Below the pieces are notes generated by a model. The model did no database searches and had not been told where the DNA came from. It was given only the letters and a program-made list of their open reading frames with translations. From Salinibacterium sp. (GTDB lineage Bacteria > Actinomycetota > Actinomycetes > Actinomycetales > Microbacteriaceae), in the NCBI GenBank assembly GCA_025351795.1, contig JANXVG010000025.1, forward strand, positions 1-34,328: 34,328 nt of DNA. The letters run 5' to 3'. This document shows, one piece after another, positions 26,232-33,827 of the stretch (position 1 is the first letter of the stretch; every line of letters starts with the position of its first letter). Both the position numbers and the translations under genes were made by a program.

Positions 26232-27028
26232 ACCGAGACCGCGTGGAGTACCGAGACGTTGCCAGACACCGTGTTGGCCGAAAATTCTAGCCAGTTGCGG
26301 TCTAACGTGCCGTACTTGCCGGTGTAACTGCCATGCACACCCGTGATCTCCGAGTCGTCAAGCTGCAGGCGCCCGTTTATCGTGCTGATCTTGTACTGTA
26401 CGGGCACTCCGGCTGCGAGGCGCGCAGTGATGCTTCCACTTACCGTGCTCACCCGGATGTCGCCGGGCGTTCCGAGGATATCGAGAAATACAGCGCCGCT
26501 CACGGTCTTTGCGGTGAATTTGGTGATGTCGCCGGTGGCCGTGATGTCGCCGCTAATCGTGTGTGCGGTGATACTACCCGCGTGATTACGCACCGCGATT
26601 TCGCCGCTCACGCCGTTGAGTTGCAAAGATCCCTTCGCGCCGTCGATGACGATCTCGCCGCTGACTGTGCTGACTATTGCGTTTTCGGTGAGCCCGGTGA
26701 TGAGCGCGCTCGCCGATACGACGCCGAAGGTGAGTGCGACGTCGTGCGGAACGCGGATGCTGACGTCAACCCGTGCGCTTCCGGTGAAACTCTTAAACAC
26801 CTCGAGGAAGTTGTCCCACCCCAGTTGCGGGTGGTCGATCTCGAGCGTGTCGCCGTCGATCGACACCTTCAGATCTTTGCCACTGACAGAGTGCACCTCG
26901 ACGCGGGCTCCTGGCTCGTCATGCCCGACGATATTAACCTGGCCGCCGATCAAAGCCACCTTGAGCTTGCGCACGACTTCGAAGTCGATGACCTTCTCGC
27001 TGGAAATGAGCCACTTCTCGTGTGCCAT
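26228..27028 (-). CDS. DUF4097 family beta-strand repeat protein
   Basis: A 266-residue protein made largely of short repeated beta strands with the pattern V-S-G-x-I (STVSGEIVI, NGVSGEIAV, HTISGDITA, KTVSGAVFL, STVSGSITA, STINGRLQL, NTVSGNVSV), which would form a right-handed beta-helix or solenoid. The first 100 residues give a mixed strand region (FEVVRKLKVALIGGQVNIVG). No signal peptide or lipobox is seen, so it appears cytosolic, unlike many DUF4097 proteins that carry a membrane helix. Pairing with a downstream PadR gene is a recurrent actinobacterial arrangement. Its job is not known; association with cell-envelope stress is only a guess. Confidence 0.87.
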   Translation of the reverse strand: MAHEKWLISSEKVIDFEVVRKLKVALIGGQVNIVGHDEPGARVEVHSVSGKDLKVSIDGDTLEIDHPQLGWDNFLEVFKSFTGSARVDVSIRVPHDVALTFGVVSASALITGLTENAIVSTVSGEIVIDGAKGSLQLNGVSGEIAVRNHAGSITAHTISGDITATGDITKFTAKTVSGAVFLDILGTPGDIRVSTVSGSITARLAAGVPVQYKISTINGRLQLDDSEITGVHGSYTGKYGTLDRNWLEFSANTVSGNVSVLHAVSV

Positions 27029-27031
27029 CGC

Positions 27032-27448
27032 TCAGGCGTTCGCCGACCTGGAGTGTGTGACCGAGCGGGTGAGGATCTCCTCCAGTACCGCTGGGTCGAC
27101 CTCGTCGGCGCGCTTGAGGTGAAGGCACCCGCCGCTGGTCGTGTGCTTGCCGAGCCGGGCCAGGGGGTCGGCGTAGGCGTCCATCCCGCCGGAGAGGTAG
27201 ATCGTCGTGCTCGCCTTGCGGGGTGAGAAGCCGATGATCATGCAGTCGAGTTCGCGCCCGCTGTCGTAGATCAGATGCTGCTGGCCGAATCCGACGATCG
27301 CCGCGCCCCACATCACCGCCGGTTCGCCGGTGACCCGCGCGAGCACCTCGCAGACCGTGCGGGCGTCGGCGCGACGGCGTTCGTCGGGGATCGCGTCGAT
27401 GAACGCCTCGACGTTCTCGCCGGTCGGCCGGGTCTTGGGTTCTGTCAT
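27032..27448 (-). CDS. DUF1801 domain protein
   Basis: A 138-residue YdhG/DUF1801-type protein: VEAFIDAIPDERRRADARTVCEVLARVTGEPAVMWGAAIVGFG is the domain's typical start, followed by DCMIIGFSPRKASTTIYLSGG and GCLHLKRADEVDPAVLEEIL. The family has an YjbR-like alpha/beta fold of unknown biochemical role. The ATG at 27448 has a good AAGGAG 6 nt upstream. It is first in the operon DUF1801-DUF4097-PadR, 3 nt before the DUF4097 start. Confidence 0.88.
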   Translation of the reverse strand: MTEPKTRPTGENVEAFIDAIPDERRRADARTVCEVLARVTGEPAVMWGAAIVGFGQQHLIYDSGRELDCMIIGFSPRKASTTIYLSGGMDAYADPLARLGKHTTSGGCLHLKRADEVDPAVLEEILTRSVTHSRSANA

Positions 27449-27565
27449 GGCAGTCTCCTTCGGGCGGGATTCGTCAGCACCATGGTGTCGCCTTTGTTGT
27501 GAGAAGCGAAGCGCAGCGCTGCCAGCTGTATCTCCCGCCTTGGCGCCAGAGGCGCTCCTCGTACA

Positions 27566-27644
27566 CTCACGCTATATCGCGTTTATGTGAGTCACGCGAT
27601 AGCGCGATGTGTGCGAAGTCAAGCTATAGCGCGATGTGCCCGCG
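27566..27644. repeat. three tandem palindrome-cored repeats upstream of the PadR operon
   Basis: Three imperfect units begin at 27566, 27591 and 27618 (25-27 nt apart). Their cores are CTCACGCTATATCGCG, GTCACGCGATAGCGCG and GTCAAGCTATAGCGCG. Units two and three share the 13-mer ATAGCGCGATGTG (27599-27611 and 27626-27638). The cores are self-complementary (for example GCTATAGC), so each could bind a dimer. The spacing is about 2.5 helical turns. They lie 118-196 nt before the DUF1801 start in a 357-nt intergenic gap. Confidence 0.7.
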
Positions 27645-27651
27645 TCGCATC

Positions 27652-27734
27652 TGCCAAATGAAGGAGATTTCACGGGGAGGGGCCATGGCATCCCTAAGTT
27701 CCCTACGGCGCACACGTTTCTCCTTCATTTGGCA
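27652..27734. repeat. inverted-repeat element, copy 2
   Basis: Perfect 16-bp arms TGCCAAATGAAGGAGA (27652-27667) and TCTCCTTCATTTGGCA (27719-27734) flank a 51-nt centre. The 14-bp core of the arms and the arm spacing are the same as at 6848-6927, while the centres differ apart from GCGCAC (27708-27713) near the right arm. The copy ends 71 nt beyond the stop of the YczE-like gene, as copy 1 does relative to its neighbour. Confidence 0.8.
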
Positions 27735-27805
27735 CACGCCGGAAGGGGAGGGGTCGGGCTTGACGGTCACGCTAGACCGGCCTCACCGCGTGGGGATGAG
27801 CACGA

Positions 27806-28432
27806 TCACTGGATCACCGCTTTCACGTCGACGTCGTGGGCTGCGGGTACGAGGAGCCTGGGGATCGTCATTCCGACCATGGGACCGATGAGGAGGGCAA
27901 ACGCGAGAGTTCCCAGGCCGACGTTGCCGCCGAGCAGCCAGCCCACGGTGAGCACAACGAGCTCGATGCTCGTGCGCACGATCCACAGCTTCCAGCCCCA
28001 CTTGCGGTGGATACCTGTCATGAGCCCATCACGCGGACCTGGCCCGAAGCGCGCACCAATGTAAAGCCCGGTTGCGACGGACAGAAGTGCAAGCGCGCCC
28101 AAAAATAGCAGCACTTGCATGGCGAGCACCGTCTGCGTCGGGATCAGCACCAGCCCAACCTGTGCGCTCGGACCAATGAGGAGCACGTTGAGCACGGTTC
28201 CGATGCCCGGCTTTTGGCGAATTGGTATCCAGAGGACGAGCACGAAAACGCCAATCACATTGGTGACCAGTCCAAATGGCAGGCCGGTCTGCTTCGATAC
28301 GCCTTGCGTTAGCACGTCCCACGGGGCAACGCCGATGCCAGCGCGTACCATCATTGCAATGGCGATGCCATAGAGAAAGAGGCCGACGAGCAGTTGCGCG
28401 AGTCGGCGGGTCATGGTGAGGGTGCGATACAT
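27806..28432 (-). CDS. YczE/YyaS/YitT-family membrane protein
   Basis: A 208-residue protein with about five or six transmembrane helices. The first block RLAQLLVGLFLYGIAIAMMVRAGIGVAPWDVL is the conserved signature of YczE-type proteins, and IGARFGPGPRDGLM is their second motif. The biochemical role is not established. The ATG at 28432 is the likeliest start (ATG at 28414 is possible); the frame extends to 28621 across the divergent MocR gene without conserved residues. YczE genes are classically paired with a divergent MocR-type regulator of the YczR group, as here. Confidence 0.87.
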   Translation of the reverse strand: MYRTLTMTRRLAQLLVGLFLYGIAIAMMVRAGIGVAPWDVLTQGVSKQTGLPFGLVTNVIGVFVLVLWIPIRQKPGIGTVLNVLLIGPSAQVGLVLIPTQTVLAMQVLLFLGALALLSVATGLYIGARFGPGPRDGLMTGIHRKWGWKLWIVRTSIELVVLTVGWLLGGNVGLGTLAFALLIGPMVGMTIPRLLVPAAHDVDVKAVIQ

Positions 28433-28440
28433 AAGTAGTA

Positions 28441-28477
28441 TCCAATTACTCGATTGGACTGGAAACAAGAGGCCAAT
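28441..28477. promoter_or_regulatory. CCAAT/ATTGG half-sites between the YczE and MocR genes, candidate MocR operator
   Basis: TCCAAT (28441-28446) and ATTGGA (28453-28458) are perfect inverted half-sites with a 6-nt gap, and a third CCAAT lies at 28473-28477. They fall just upstream of both divergent starts and next to the MocR -10 box, where an autoregulating MocR protein would be expected to bind. Confidence 0.55.
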
Positions 28478-28482
28478 CGCCC

Positions 28483-28488
28483 TAGGGT
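28483..28488 (+). promoter_or_regulatory. -10 box, leaderless start of the MocR gene
   Basis: TAGGGT is followed by six bases and the ATG at 28495. No Shine-Dalgarno sequence is present. Confidence 0.6.
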
Positions 28489-28494
28489 GGTCAG

Positions 28495-29916
28495 ATGAAT
28501 CCGCTGTCGTCCCGCACGCTGGCCGCCCTGCTGGTTGGCTGGCGAGATGCTGGCGGGGCTGCCGCGTACCGCTCGATCGCCGATCGTATCCGCCTACTCG
28601 TGCTCGACGGACGCGTTTCACTCGGCACGCGACTTCCTGCTGAGCGTGATCTCGCGGCCCAACTCAAGGTGAGCCGCACAACGGTTTCTGCCGCATACGC
28701 GGAATTGCGCGATCGCGGCTACCTCGACAGCCTGCGCGGTTCTGGGAGCGTCGCTCGACTTCCGCGTCGGGCGCGAGCGGGCGATGTGAGCCAGTCGAGC
28801 GAGCTCCTCGACTTCAGCAAGGCAACGATGTCGGCCGTTCCTGCGGTGGCGGCCGCGGCAGAACGCGCAGTAGCCCGCTTGCCCGCGTACCTCGGCGAGT
28901 CCGGGTTCGATCCGGTGGGGCTCCCGGTACTGCGCCAGGCCATCGCCGATCGCTACACCGCACGCGGACTCCCGACGGATGTCGACCAAGTCATGATCAC
29001 GGTCGGCGCGCAAAACGCGATCGCGCTTCTCTGCCGCACACTCCTCGCCCGCGGTGACAGGGCGCTCGTGGAGTCTCCCAGCTACCCCCACGCCTTCGAG
29101 GCGTTGCGTGCCGCGGGCGGGCGACTCGTTCCCGTTTCGGTCACGACCGGTGAGGGATGGGACGAGCCCGGCTTGGAGCAGGCGCTTCAGCGTACGAGTC
29201 CGTCGATCGGCTATCTCATGCCGGACTTTCACAACCCGACCGGTCGCACAATGGATGCGCGGCTGCGGCACCGAATCCTTGAGCTCGCGTCGCGGCAGGG
29301 CACGACACTCATTGCTGACGAGACGATGGCAGAGCTCGCGATCGACGGCCAGCCGCTCGAGAAGCCGTTTGCCGCATGTGGAACCGCCGTCACCGTCGGC
29401 TCGGTCGGTAAGTCGGTGTGGGGTGGGCTGCGCATCGGCTGGATTCGCGCCGAACGCGAACTCATCCAGCGCGCTGCCCGCGTACGCTTCGCAAGCGATC
29501 TCGGTACGCCCGTACTGGATCAGCTCGTCGTAGCCGAACTGCTGCCTGAGTACGACGCGATCCTCGAGTCGCGGCGCCAGCTTCTCCGGGCCGGCCGGGA
29601 TTACCTCGTCGCACGACTACGTGAGCGCTTGCCGGAGTGGGAGGTACCGCACGTCGGGGGCGGGCTCACCGCATGGGTCAACCTCGGTATCCCGGTGAGC
29701 TCTCAACTCGCGATCGCTGCGCGCAACGAGGGGCTGGTGATTGCGGCCGGGCCGCGCTTTGGAATCGACGGGGTGTTTGAGCGGTTTCTGCGCATCCCGT
29801 TTAGCTACTCCGTCGAGGAGACGGATCGCGCCGTCGATGCGCTTGCAGCGAGTTGGGCCGTCGTTGCGCGCGCGCCACACGTTGATAGCGACGAGTACCT
29901 CTCGCAGGTTGTCTAA
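28495..29916 (+). CDS. MocR-type regulator: GntR helix-turn-helix fused to aminotransferase domain (YczR-like)
   Basis: A 473-residue fusion. Residues about 20-90 are a GntR winged helix: YRSIADRIRLLVLDGRVSLGTRLPAERDLA and VSRTTVSAAYAELRDRGYL. After a linker, residues about 110-460 are a fold-type I aminotransferase-like domain with PNFHNPTG-like PDFHNPTG near residue 243 and the PLP lysine K306 in SVGKSVWGGLRIGW. MocR proteins sense PLP or PLP-bound amino acids and control neighbouring genes; the divergent YczE gene is the expected target. The ATG at 28495 follows a leaderless -10 box and starts at the conserved region. Confidence 0.93.
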   Translation: MNPLSSRTLAALLVGWRDAGGAAAYRSIADRIRLLVLDGRVSLGTRLPAERDLAAQLKVSRTTVSAAYAELRDRGYLDSLRGSGSVARLPRRARAGDVSQSSELLDFSKATMSAVPAVAAAAERAVARLPAYLGESGFDPVGLPVLRQAIADRYTARGLPTDVDQVMITVGAQNAIALLCRTLLARGDRALVESPSYPHAFEALRAAGGRLVPVSVTTGEGWDEPGLEQALQRTSPSIGYLMPDFHNPTGRTMDARLRHRILELASRQGTTLIADETMAELAIDGQPLEKPFAACGTAVTVGSVGKSVWGGLRIGWIRAERELIQRAARVRFASDLGTPVLDQLVVAELLPEYDAILESRRQLLRAGRDYLVARLRERLPEWEVPHVGGGLTAWVNLGIPVSSQLAIAARNEGLVIAAGPRFGIDGVFERFLRIPFSYSVEETDRAVDALAASWAVVARAPHVDSDEYLSQVV

Positions 29917-29993
29917 CTTCTTGGCGCACTGAGAACTTTTTCGTTGCCTGAGAGTACGCCGAGCGGAGTACGCGACCGCCTCGAGCATCCTGC

Positions 29994-29999
29994 AACAAT
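29994..29999 (+). promoter_or_regulatory. possible -10 box, leaderless start of the RND pump
   Basis: AACAAT is followed by six bases and the ATG at 30006. Four of six positions fit the consensus. Two direct repeats GAGTACGC (29952-29959 and 29966-29973) lie just upstream and could be regulator sites. Confidence 0.35.
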
Positions 30000-30005
30000 T
30001 GGTCT

Positions 30006-33000
30006 ATGCACCTTTTGTCGATCTTCAGCCTGCGCAACCGTGCACTCATTGCACTCGTCACTATTGTGGTCGGCGTGTTCGGCGGACTGGCACTCACCTC
30101 GCTCAAGCAAGAGCTCATTCCCTCGCTCTCGCTTCCACAGATCTTTGTCATCACGACGTATCCAGGCGCGTCACCTGCCGTCGTCGAGACGGACGTGTCG
30201 ACTCCGATCGAAACAGCGATTCAGTCGGTGGCCGGTCTTGACTCGACCACGGCCACGTCGAGCACCAACTTCTCGAACATCACCGCATCGTTCGCCTACG
30301 GCACGAACATCGCGACTGCTGAGCAGAAGGTGCAGACGGCGATCGACCGCATCAAGAGCAAGCTGCCGACTGGTTCCGACCCACAGGTGCTCACCTTCAA
30401 CTTCTCCGATCTACCCGTGATCCAGATCGCGGTCACGAGCGATATCGCACCGCTCGACTTGTCTAACGATCTGCAGAACATCACCATTCCGGCCATCAAG
30501 AAGCTCACCGCGGTGAGCGATGTGAGCCTCCTCGGTAACGCTGGGCAGCGAGTGGTCATTACCCCTGATCCCGGCAAGCTGTTTGCGGCGGGCCTATCAA
30601 AGCAGGCAATCAAAGACGCGCTCAACAACAACGGCGTGCTCCTGCCGGCCGGTCAGATCACCGAGAATGGCAAGACCCTCACGGTACAAGCAGGGTCGCG
30701 CCTCGGGACCGTCGGCGAGATCGCCGCGCTGCCCTTGATCGGCGGCAACTCGTCGCAAACGATTGCGGATGTTGCAACCGTCGGGCTGCACGATAATCCG
30801 GTCACCGGTATTTCGCGCGTCAATGGCGCGCCGTCGCTCACGATGGCGATCACCAAATCACCGGCAGGCAACACTGTCTCGGTGTCACGTGAGGTCGTCG
30901 CCGCCATACCGAGCCTCGAAACTGCGCTCGGTCACAACACAAAGTTCACGGTGGTCTTCGATCAGGCACCGTTTATCGAAGAGTCGATCAATTCGCTCGC
31001 GACTGAGGGCCTCCTCGGCCTGTTTTTTGCTGTGATCGTGATTCTGGTGTTCCTGATGTCGATTCGGTCGACTCTCGTCACGGCCATCTCCATCCCCGTC
31101 TCGGTGCTCATCACCTTCATCGGGATGCAGGCGGCCGGGTACACGCTCAACGTGATCACCCTCGGTGCGCTCACGATCGCGATCGGGCGCGTGGTGGACG
31201 ACTCCATCGTTGTGATCGAAAATATCAAGAGACACATTTCGCTCGGTGAGCAGAAACTCGAGGCGATCAAGTCGGCCGTGCGCGAAGTCGCCGGAGCGGT
31301 CACGGCATCCACCGTCACGACGGTCGCGGTGTTTCTGCCGCTGGCGCTCGTCGGCGACGTAACCGGTGAGCTCTTCCGGCCGTTTGCCCTCACCGTGACG
31401 ATTGCGCTCGCGGCGTCCCTGTTCGTCGCGCTCACGATCGTGCCCGTGCTCGCGTACTGGTTTCTCGGCTCGAAGACTGTGCACAAGCACACTGGCGCGT
31501 TGGCCGAAATGGAGGCGTCGATTGATGAGCTCGCGACGCCGACGCGCCTGCAGAAGGGATACCTCCCGGTCATCCACTGGACGCTCAAGCGGCCGGTCGC
31601 GACTATCCTCGCCGCAGTTCTGATTCTTGGCGGCACGTTTGCGCTCGTGCCATTCATGAAGACCAACTTCATCGGAAACAGCGGCCAAAACACTCTCACG
31701 GTGAGCCAGAAGCTGCCCCTTGGGTCGAGTTTGGATGCGCGCGATAGTGCGGCGAAAGAGGTTGAAGCCGCCCTGAAGAAGATCAACGGCATCAGAACCG
31801 TCCAGTTGTCGATTGGCTCGAGCGGCAGCTCGCTGCGGCAGGCATTCTCTGGCGCGGGCGCATCCACGTTCTCGATTGTGACCGACCCGAAGGCCGACCA
31901 GGAAAAGCTTCAGACCAGCGTTCGCAAAGATCTTGCCACTCTCACCAACGCGGGCGACATTACCCTTGCTGCCGCGCAGTCTGGCTTTGCGTCGTCCGAC
32001 ATTGCGATCAACATCATCGCAAACAACGATAAAGATCTTCGCAGCGCCGCGGATTCAATTCTCTCCACAGTAAGCACACTCTCTGTGGTTGCCCAGGCGT
32101 CGAGCAACCTCTCGAACCAGCAGCCGTTTATCGCTATCGCCGTGGACCGCGCCAAGGCAGCACAGGCCGGTCTCAGCGAGATCGCGGTGGGGGGGATCGT
32201 GACGGATGCCATGAACCCGACCGCGACGGGAACGGTCGTGATCGACGAGAAGACGCTGTCGATCTACATCACGAGCGCCACGAAGCCCTCGACCATCCAA
32301 GAGTTGAAAGACTTCCAAATCCCGACCCGCACCGGTCTAGTGGCGCTCAGTGCTCTCGCGACCGTTGAGCAGTCCAACGGGCCGTCGAGCATCACGACTA
32401 TCAAGGGTCAGCAGAGCGCGACGGTCACGGTTACTCCGAACGGTAACGACGTGGGAACGGCGTCTACGGCCGTCGCGGCAGCGGTCACCGCCACGAAGTT
32501 GCCGGTTGGTGCCTCGGCTGCGCTCGGCGGCGTCACCTCGCAGCAGGGCGACGCGTTCAGCCAGTTGGGGCTCGCGCTTCTGGTGGCCATCCTTATCGTC
32601 TATGTCGTCATGGTCGCAACCTTCAAGAGCCTGCGCCAACCGCTGCTCCTCCTCGTATCCGTGCCGTTTGCGGCGACAGGTGCGATCGCGCTGCAGGTCA
32701 TTTCGGGCATCCCGCTCGGCGTCGCGTCACTGATTGGCGTGCTCATGCTGATCGGCATCGTCGTCACGAATGCGATCGTGCTGGTTGACCTGATAAACCA
32801 GTATCGAACGAGAGGCATGTCCGTACGGGATTCGATCGTGCACGGTGCATCTCGACGACTTCGGCCGATTCTCATGACAGCTCTCGCCACGATCTTCGCG
32901 CTCCTGCCGCTGGGGGTAGGACTCACCGGCAACGGTGGCGGATTCATCTCGCAACCGCTCGCGGTAGTCGTGATCGGCGGACTTGTCTCGTCTACCATTC

Positions 33001-33092
33001 TCACCCTGGTCGTATTGCCGGTGCTCTACTACCTCGTCGAAGGGGCAAAGGAACGGCGCGATGCGCGGCGCGCGGCAACGGTTAGCGTCTAG
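30006..33092 (+). CDS. RND-family efflux transporter (AcrB/SwrC-like)
   Basis: A 1028-residue proton-driven pump with the 1+5+1+5 helix plan and two large extracytoplasmic loops (about residues 30-325 and 555-840). The first helix follows FSLRNRALIALVTIVVG. The proton-relay aspartates D398-D399 stand in IGRVVDDSIVVIEN, and the second half has GVLMLIGIVVTNAIVLVDLIN. In Gram-negative bacteria such pumps work with a periplasmic adaptor and outer-membrane channel. Here no adaptor gene is next to it, which fits the stand-alone Gram-positive type such as B. subtilis SwrC. Substrates could be surfactants, antibiotics or lipids. Its TAG stop shares bases with the stop of the convergent acetyltransferase. 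Confidence 0.93.
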   Translation: MHLLSIFSLRNRALIALVTIVVGVFGGLALTSLKQELIPSLSLPQIFVITTYPGASPAVVETDVSTPIETAIQSVAGLDSTTATSSTNFSNITASFAYGTNIATAEQKVQTAIDRIKSKLPTGSDPQVLTFNFSDLPVIQIAVTSDIAPLDLSNDLQNITIPAIKKLTAVSDVSLLGNAGQRVVITPDPGKLFAAGLSKQAIKDALNNNGVLLPAGQITENGKTLTVQAGSRLGTVGEIAALPLIGGNSSQTIADVATVGLHDNPVTGISRVNGAPSLTMAITKSPAGNTVSVSREVVAAIPSLETALGHNTKFTVVFDQAPFIEESINSLATEGLLGLFFAVIVILVFLMSIRSTLVTAISIPVSVLITFIGMQAAGYTLNVITLGALTIAIGRVVDDSIVVIENIKRHISLGEQKLEAIKSAVREVAGAVTASTVTTVAVFLPLALVGDVTGELFRPFALTVTIALAASLFVALTIVPVLAYWFLGSKTVHKHTGALAEMEASIDELATPTRLQKGYLPVIHWTLKRPVATILAAVLILGGTFALVPFMKTNFIGNSGQNTLTVSQKLPLGSSLDARDSAAKEVEAALKKINGIRTVQLSIGSSGSSLRQAFSGAGASTFSIVTDPKADQEKLQTSVRKDLATLTNAGDITLAAAQSGFASSDIAINIIANNDKDLRSAADSILSTVSTLSVVAQASSNLSNQQPFIAIAVDRAKAAQAGLSEIAVGGIVTDAMNPTATGTVVIDEKTLSIYITSATKPSTIQELKDFQIPTRTGLVALSALATVEQSNGPSSITTIKGQQSATVTVTPNGNDVGTASTAVAAAVTATKLPVGASAALGGVTSQQGDAFSQLGLALLVAILIVYVVMVATFKSLRQPLLLLVSVPFAATGAIALQVISGIPLGVASLIGVLMLIGIVVTNAIVLVDLINQYRTRGMSVRDSIVHGASRRLRPILMTALATIFALLPLGVGLTGNGGGFISQPLAVVVIGGLVSSTILTLVVLPVLYYLVEGAKERRDARRAATVSV

Positions 33093-33541
33093 AGCGCCTT
33101 CTCCATACAGACGCTGAACGCATCCCCGACGTATGGCCCGAAGTTCGGGATGATCGCGAAACCGTGCTTCAGATAGAGCGCGAGAGCAGCCGGCTGTCTC
33201 GGTCCCGTTTCGAGCTGCACCACGCGGATGCCGACCGCGCGCGCATGTTCTTCGAGCGCTGACACTACGCCGCTCGCCACACCGCGACCGCGCGCGCGAT
33301 CATGCACGAACATGCGCTTGATTTCCGCGGTGCCGTCGTTTCGTGCGACGAGGGCGGCCATCCCCAGTGCCTCGCCGTCGACCCGAGCGACGAACACCGT
33401 GACGCCCGGGGCCTCGAGTTCGGAGATGTCGAGTAGGTAGCAGCTGTCTGGTGGGTAGAGCTCCATGGTGAATTCGTCGCTGCGCGCAAGGAGATCGATG
33501 ATCTCCGGTTGGCGTGGCTTCTCGATCGCGATGGTCGTCAT
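33089..33541 (-). CDS. GNAT-family N-acetyltransferase
   Basis: A 150-residue GNAT protein. VFVARVDGEALGMAALVAR is strand 2-4, TAEIKRMFVHDRARGRGVASGVVSALEEHARAVG carries the acetyl-CoA-binding R/Q-x-x-G-x-G/A loop (RARGRGVA near residue 82-89), and LYLKHGFAIIPNFGPY is the motif B helix and final strand. Similar to YafP/PhnO-like and antibiotic-type acetyltransferases; the substrate is not known. The ATG at 33541 begins the conserved part; the frame extends upstream to 33694 with random content. Its stop (CTA on the plus strand at 33089-33091) overlaps the RND stop by sharing CTAG. Confidence 0.88.
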   Translation of the reverse strand: MTTIAIEKPRQPEIIDLLARSDEFTMELYPPDSCYLLDISELEAPGVTVFVARVDGEALGMAALVARNDGTAEIKRMFVHDRARGRGVASGVVSALEEHARAVGIRVVQLETGPRQPAALALYLKHGFAIIPNFGPYVGDAFSVCMEKAL

Positions 33542-33670
33542 CTCATCATTCTGCCCGGGCGATCGCGGCAAACCTAGTGCGCTTTGCTGCCCAGTCGAGT
33601 AATGTAGGGAGGTCGGCTCAAGACAGCGCGAGAGTTCGCGCATGGGTTTGTAAGTCTTGCGGGCCGGTTT

Positions 33671-33689
33671 GCCACCAAATCCTGGTGGC
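33671..33689. repeat. 7-bp stem in the helicase leader region
   Basis: GCCACCA (33671-33677) pairs with TGGTGGC (33683-33689) around AATCC. It sits in the 286-nt gap between the divergent acetyltransferase and helicase genes. It may be a leader-RNA hairpin of the helicase transcript; cold-shock-type helicases often have long structured leaders. No other feature is recognised in this gap. Confidence 0.4.
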
Positions 33690-33827
33690 GACAATCACAC
33701 GAATGTATGTGACGGCCTCGGTCAAAGACTGCCCGGGTTCCAGTAGTGCGTAGCGCAGGGGTTTTGTGCGCGTGCGCTGCCATGCACTGGATGTGTTCAT
33801 TTCACAGAACAGAACCCGGAAAGAATT

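Noticed and set aside
30885-31867. Two long minus-strand frames (267 and 301 codons).
   Set aside because: Both are antisense to the RND pump and have no protein-family character.
33727-33760. A GGGTTCCAG stretch resembling a tRNA T-arm.
   Set aside because: No acceptor, D-arm or anticodon stem could be built around it.
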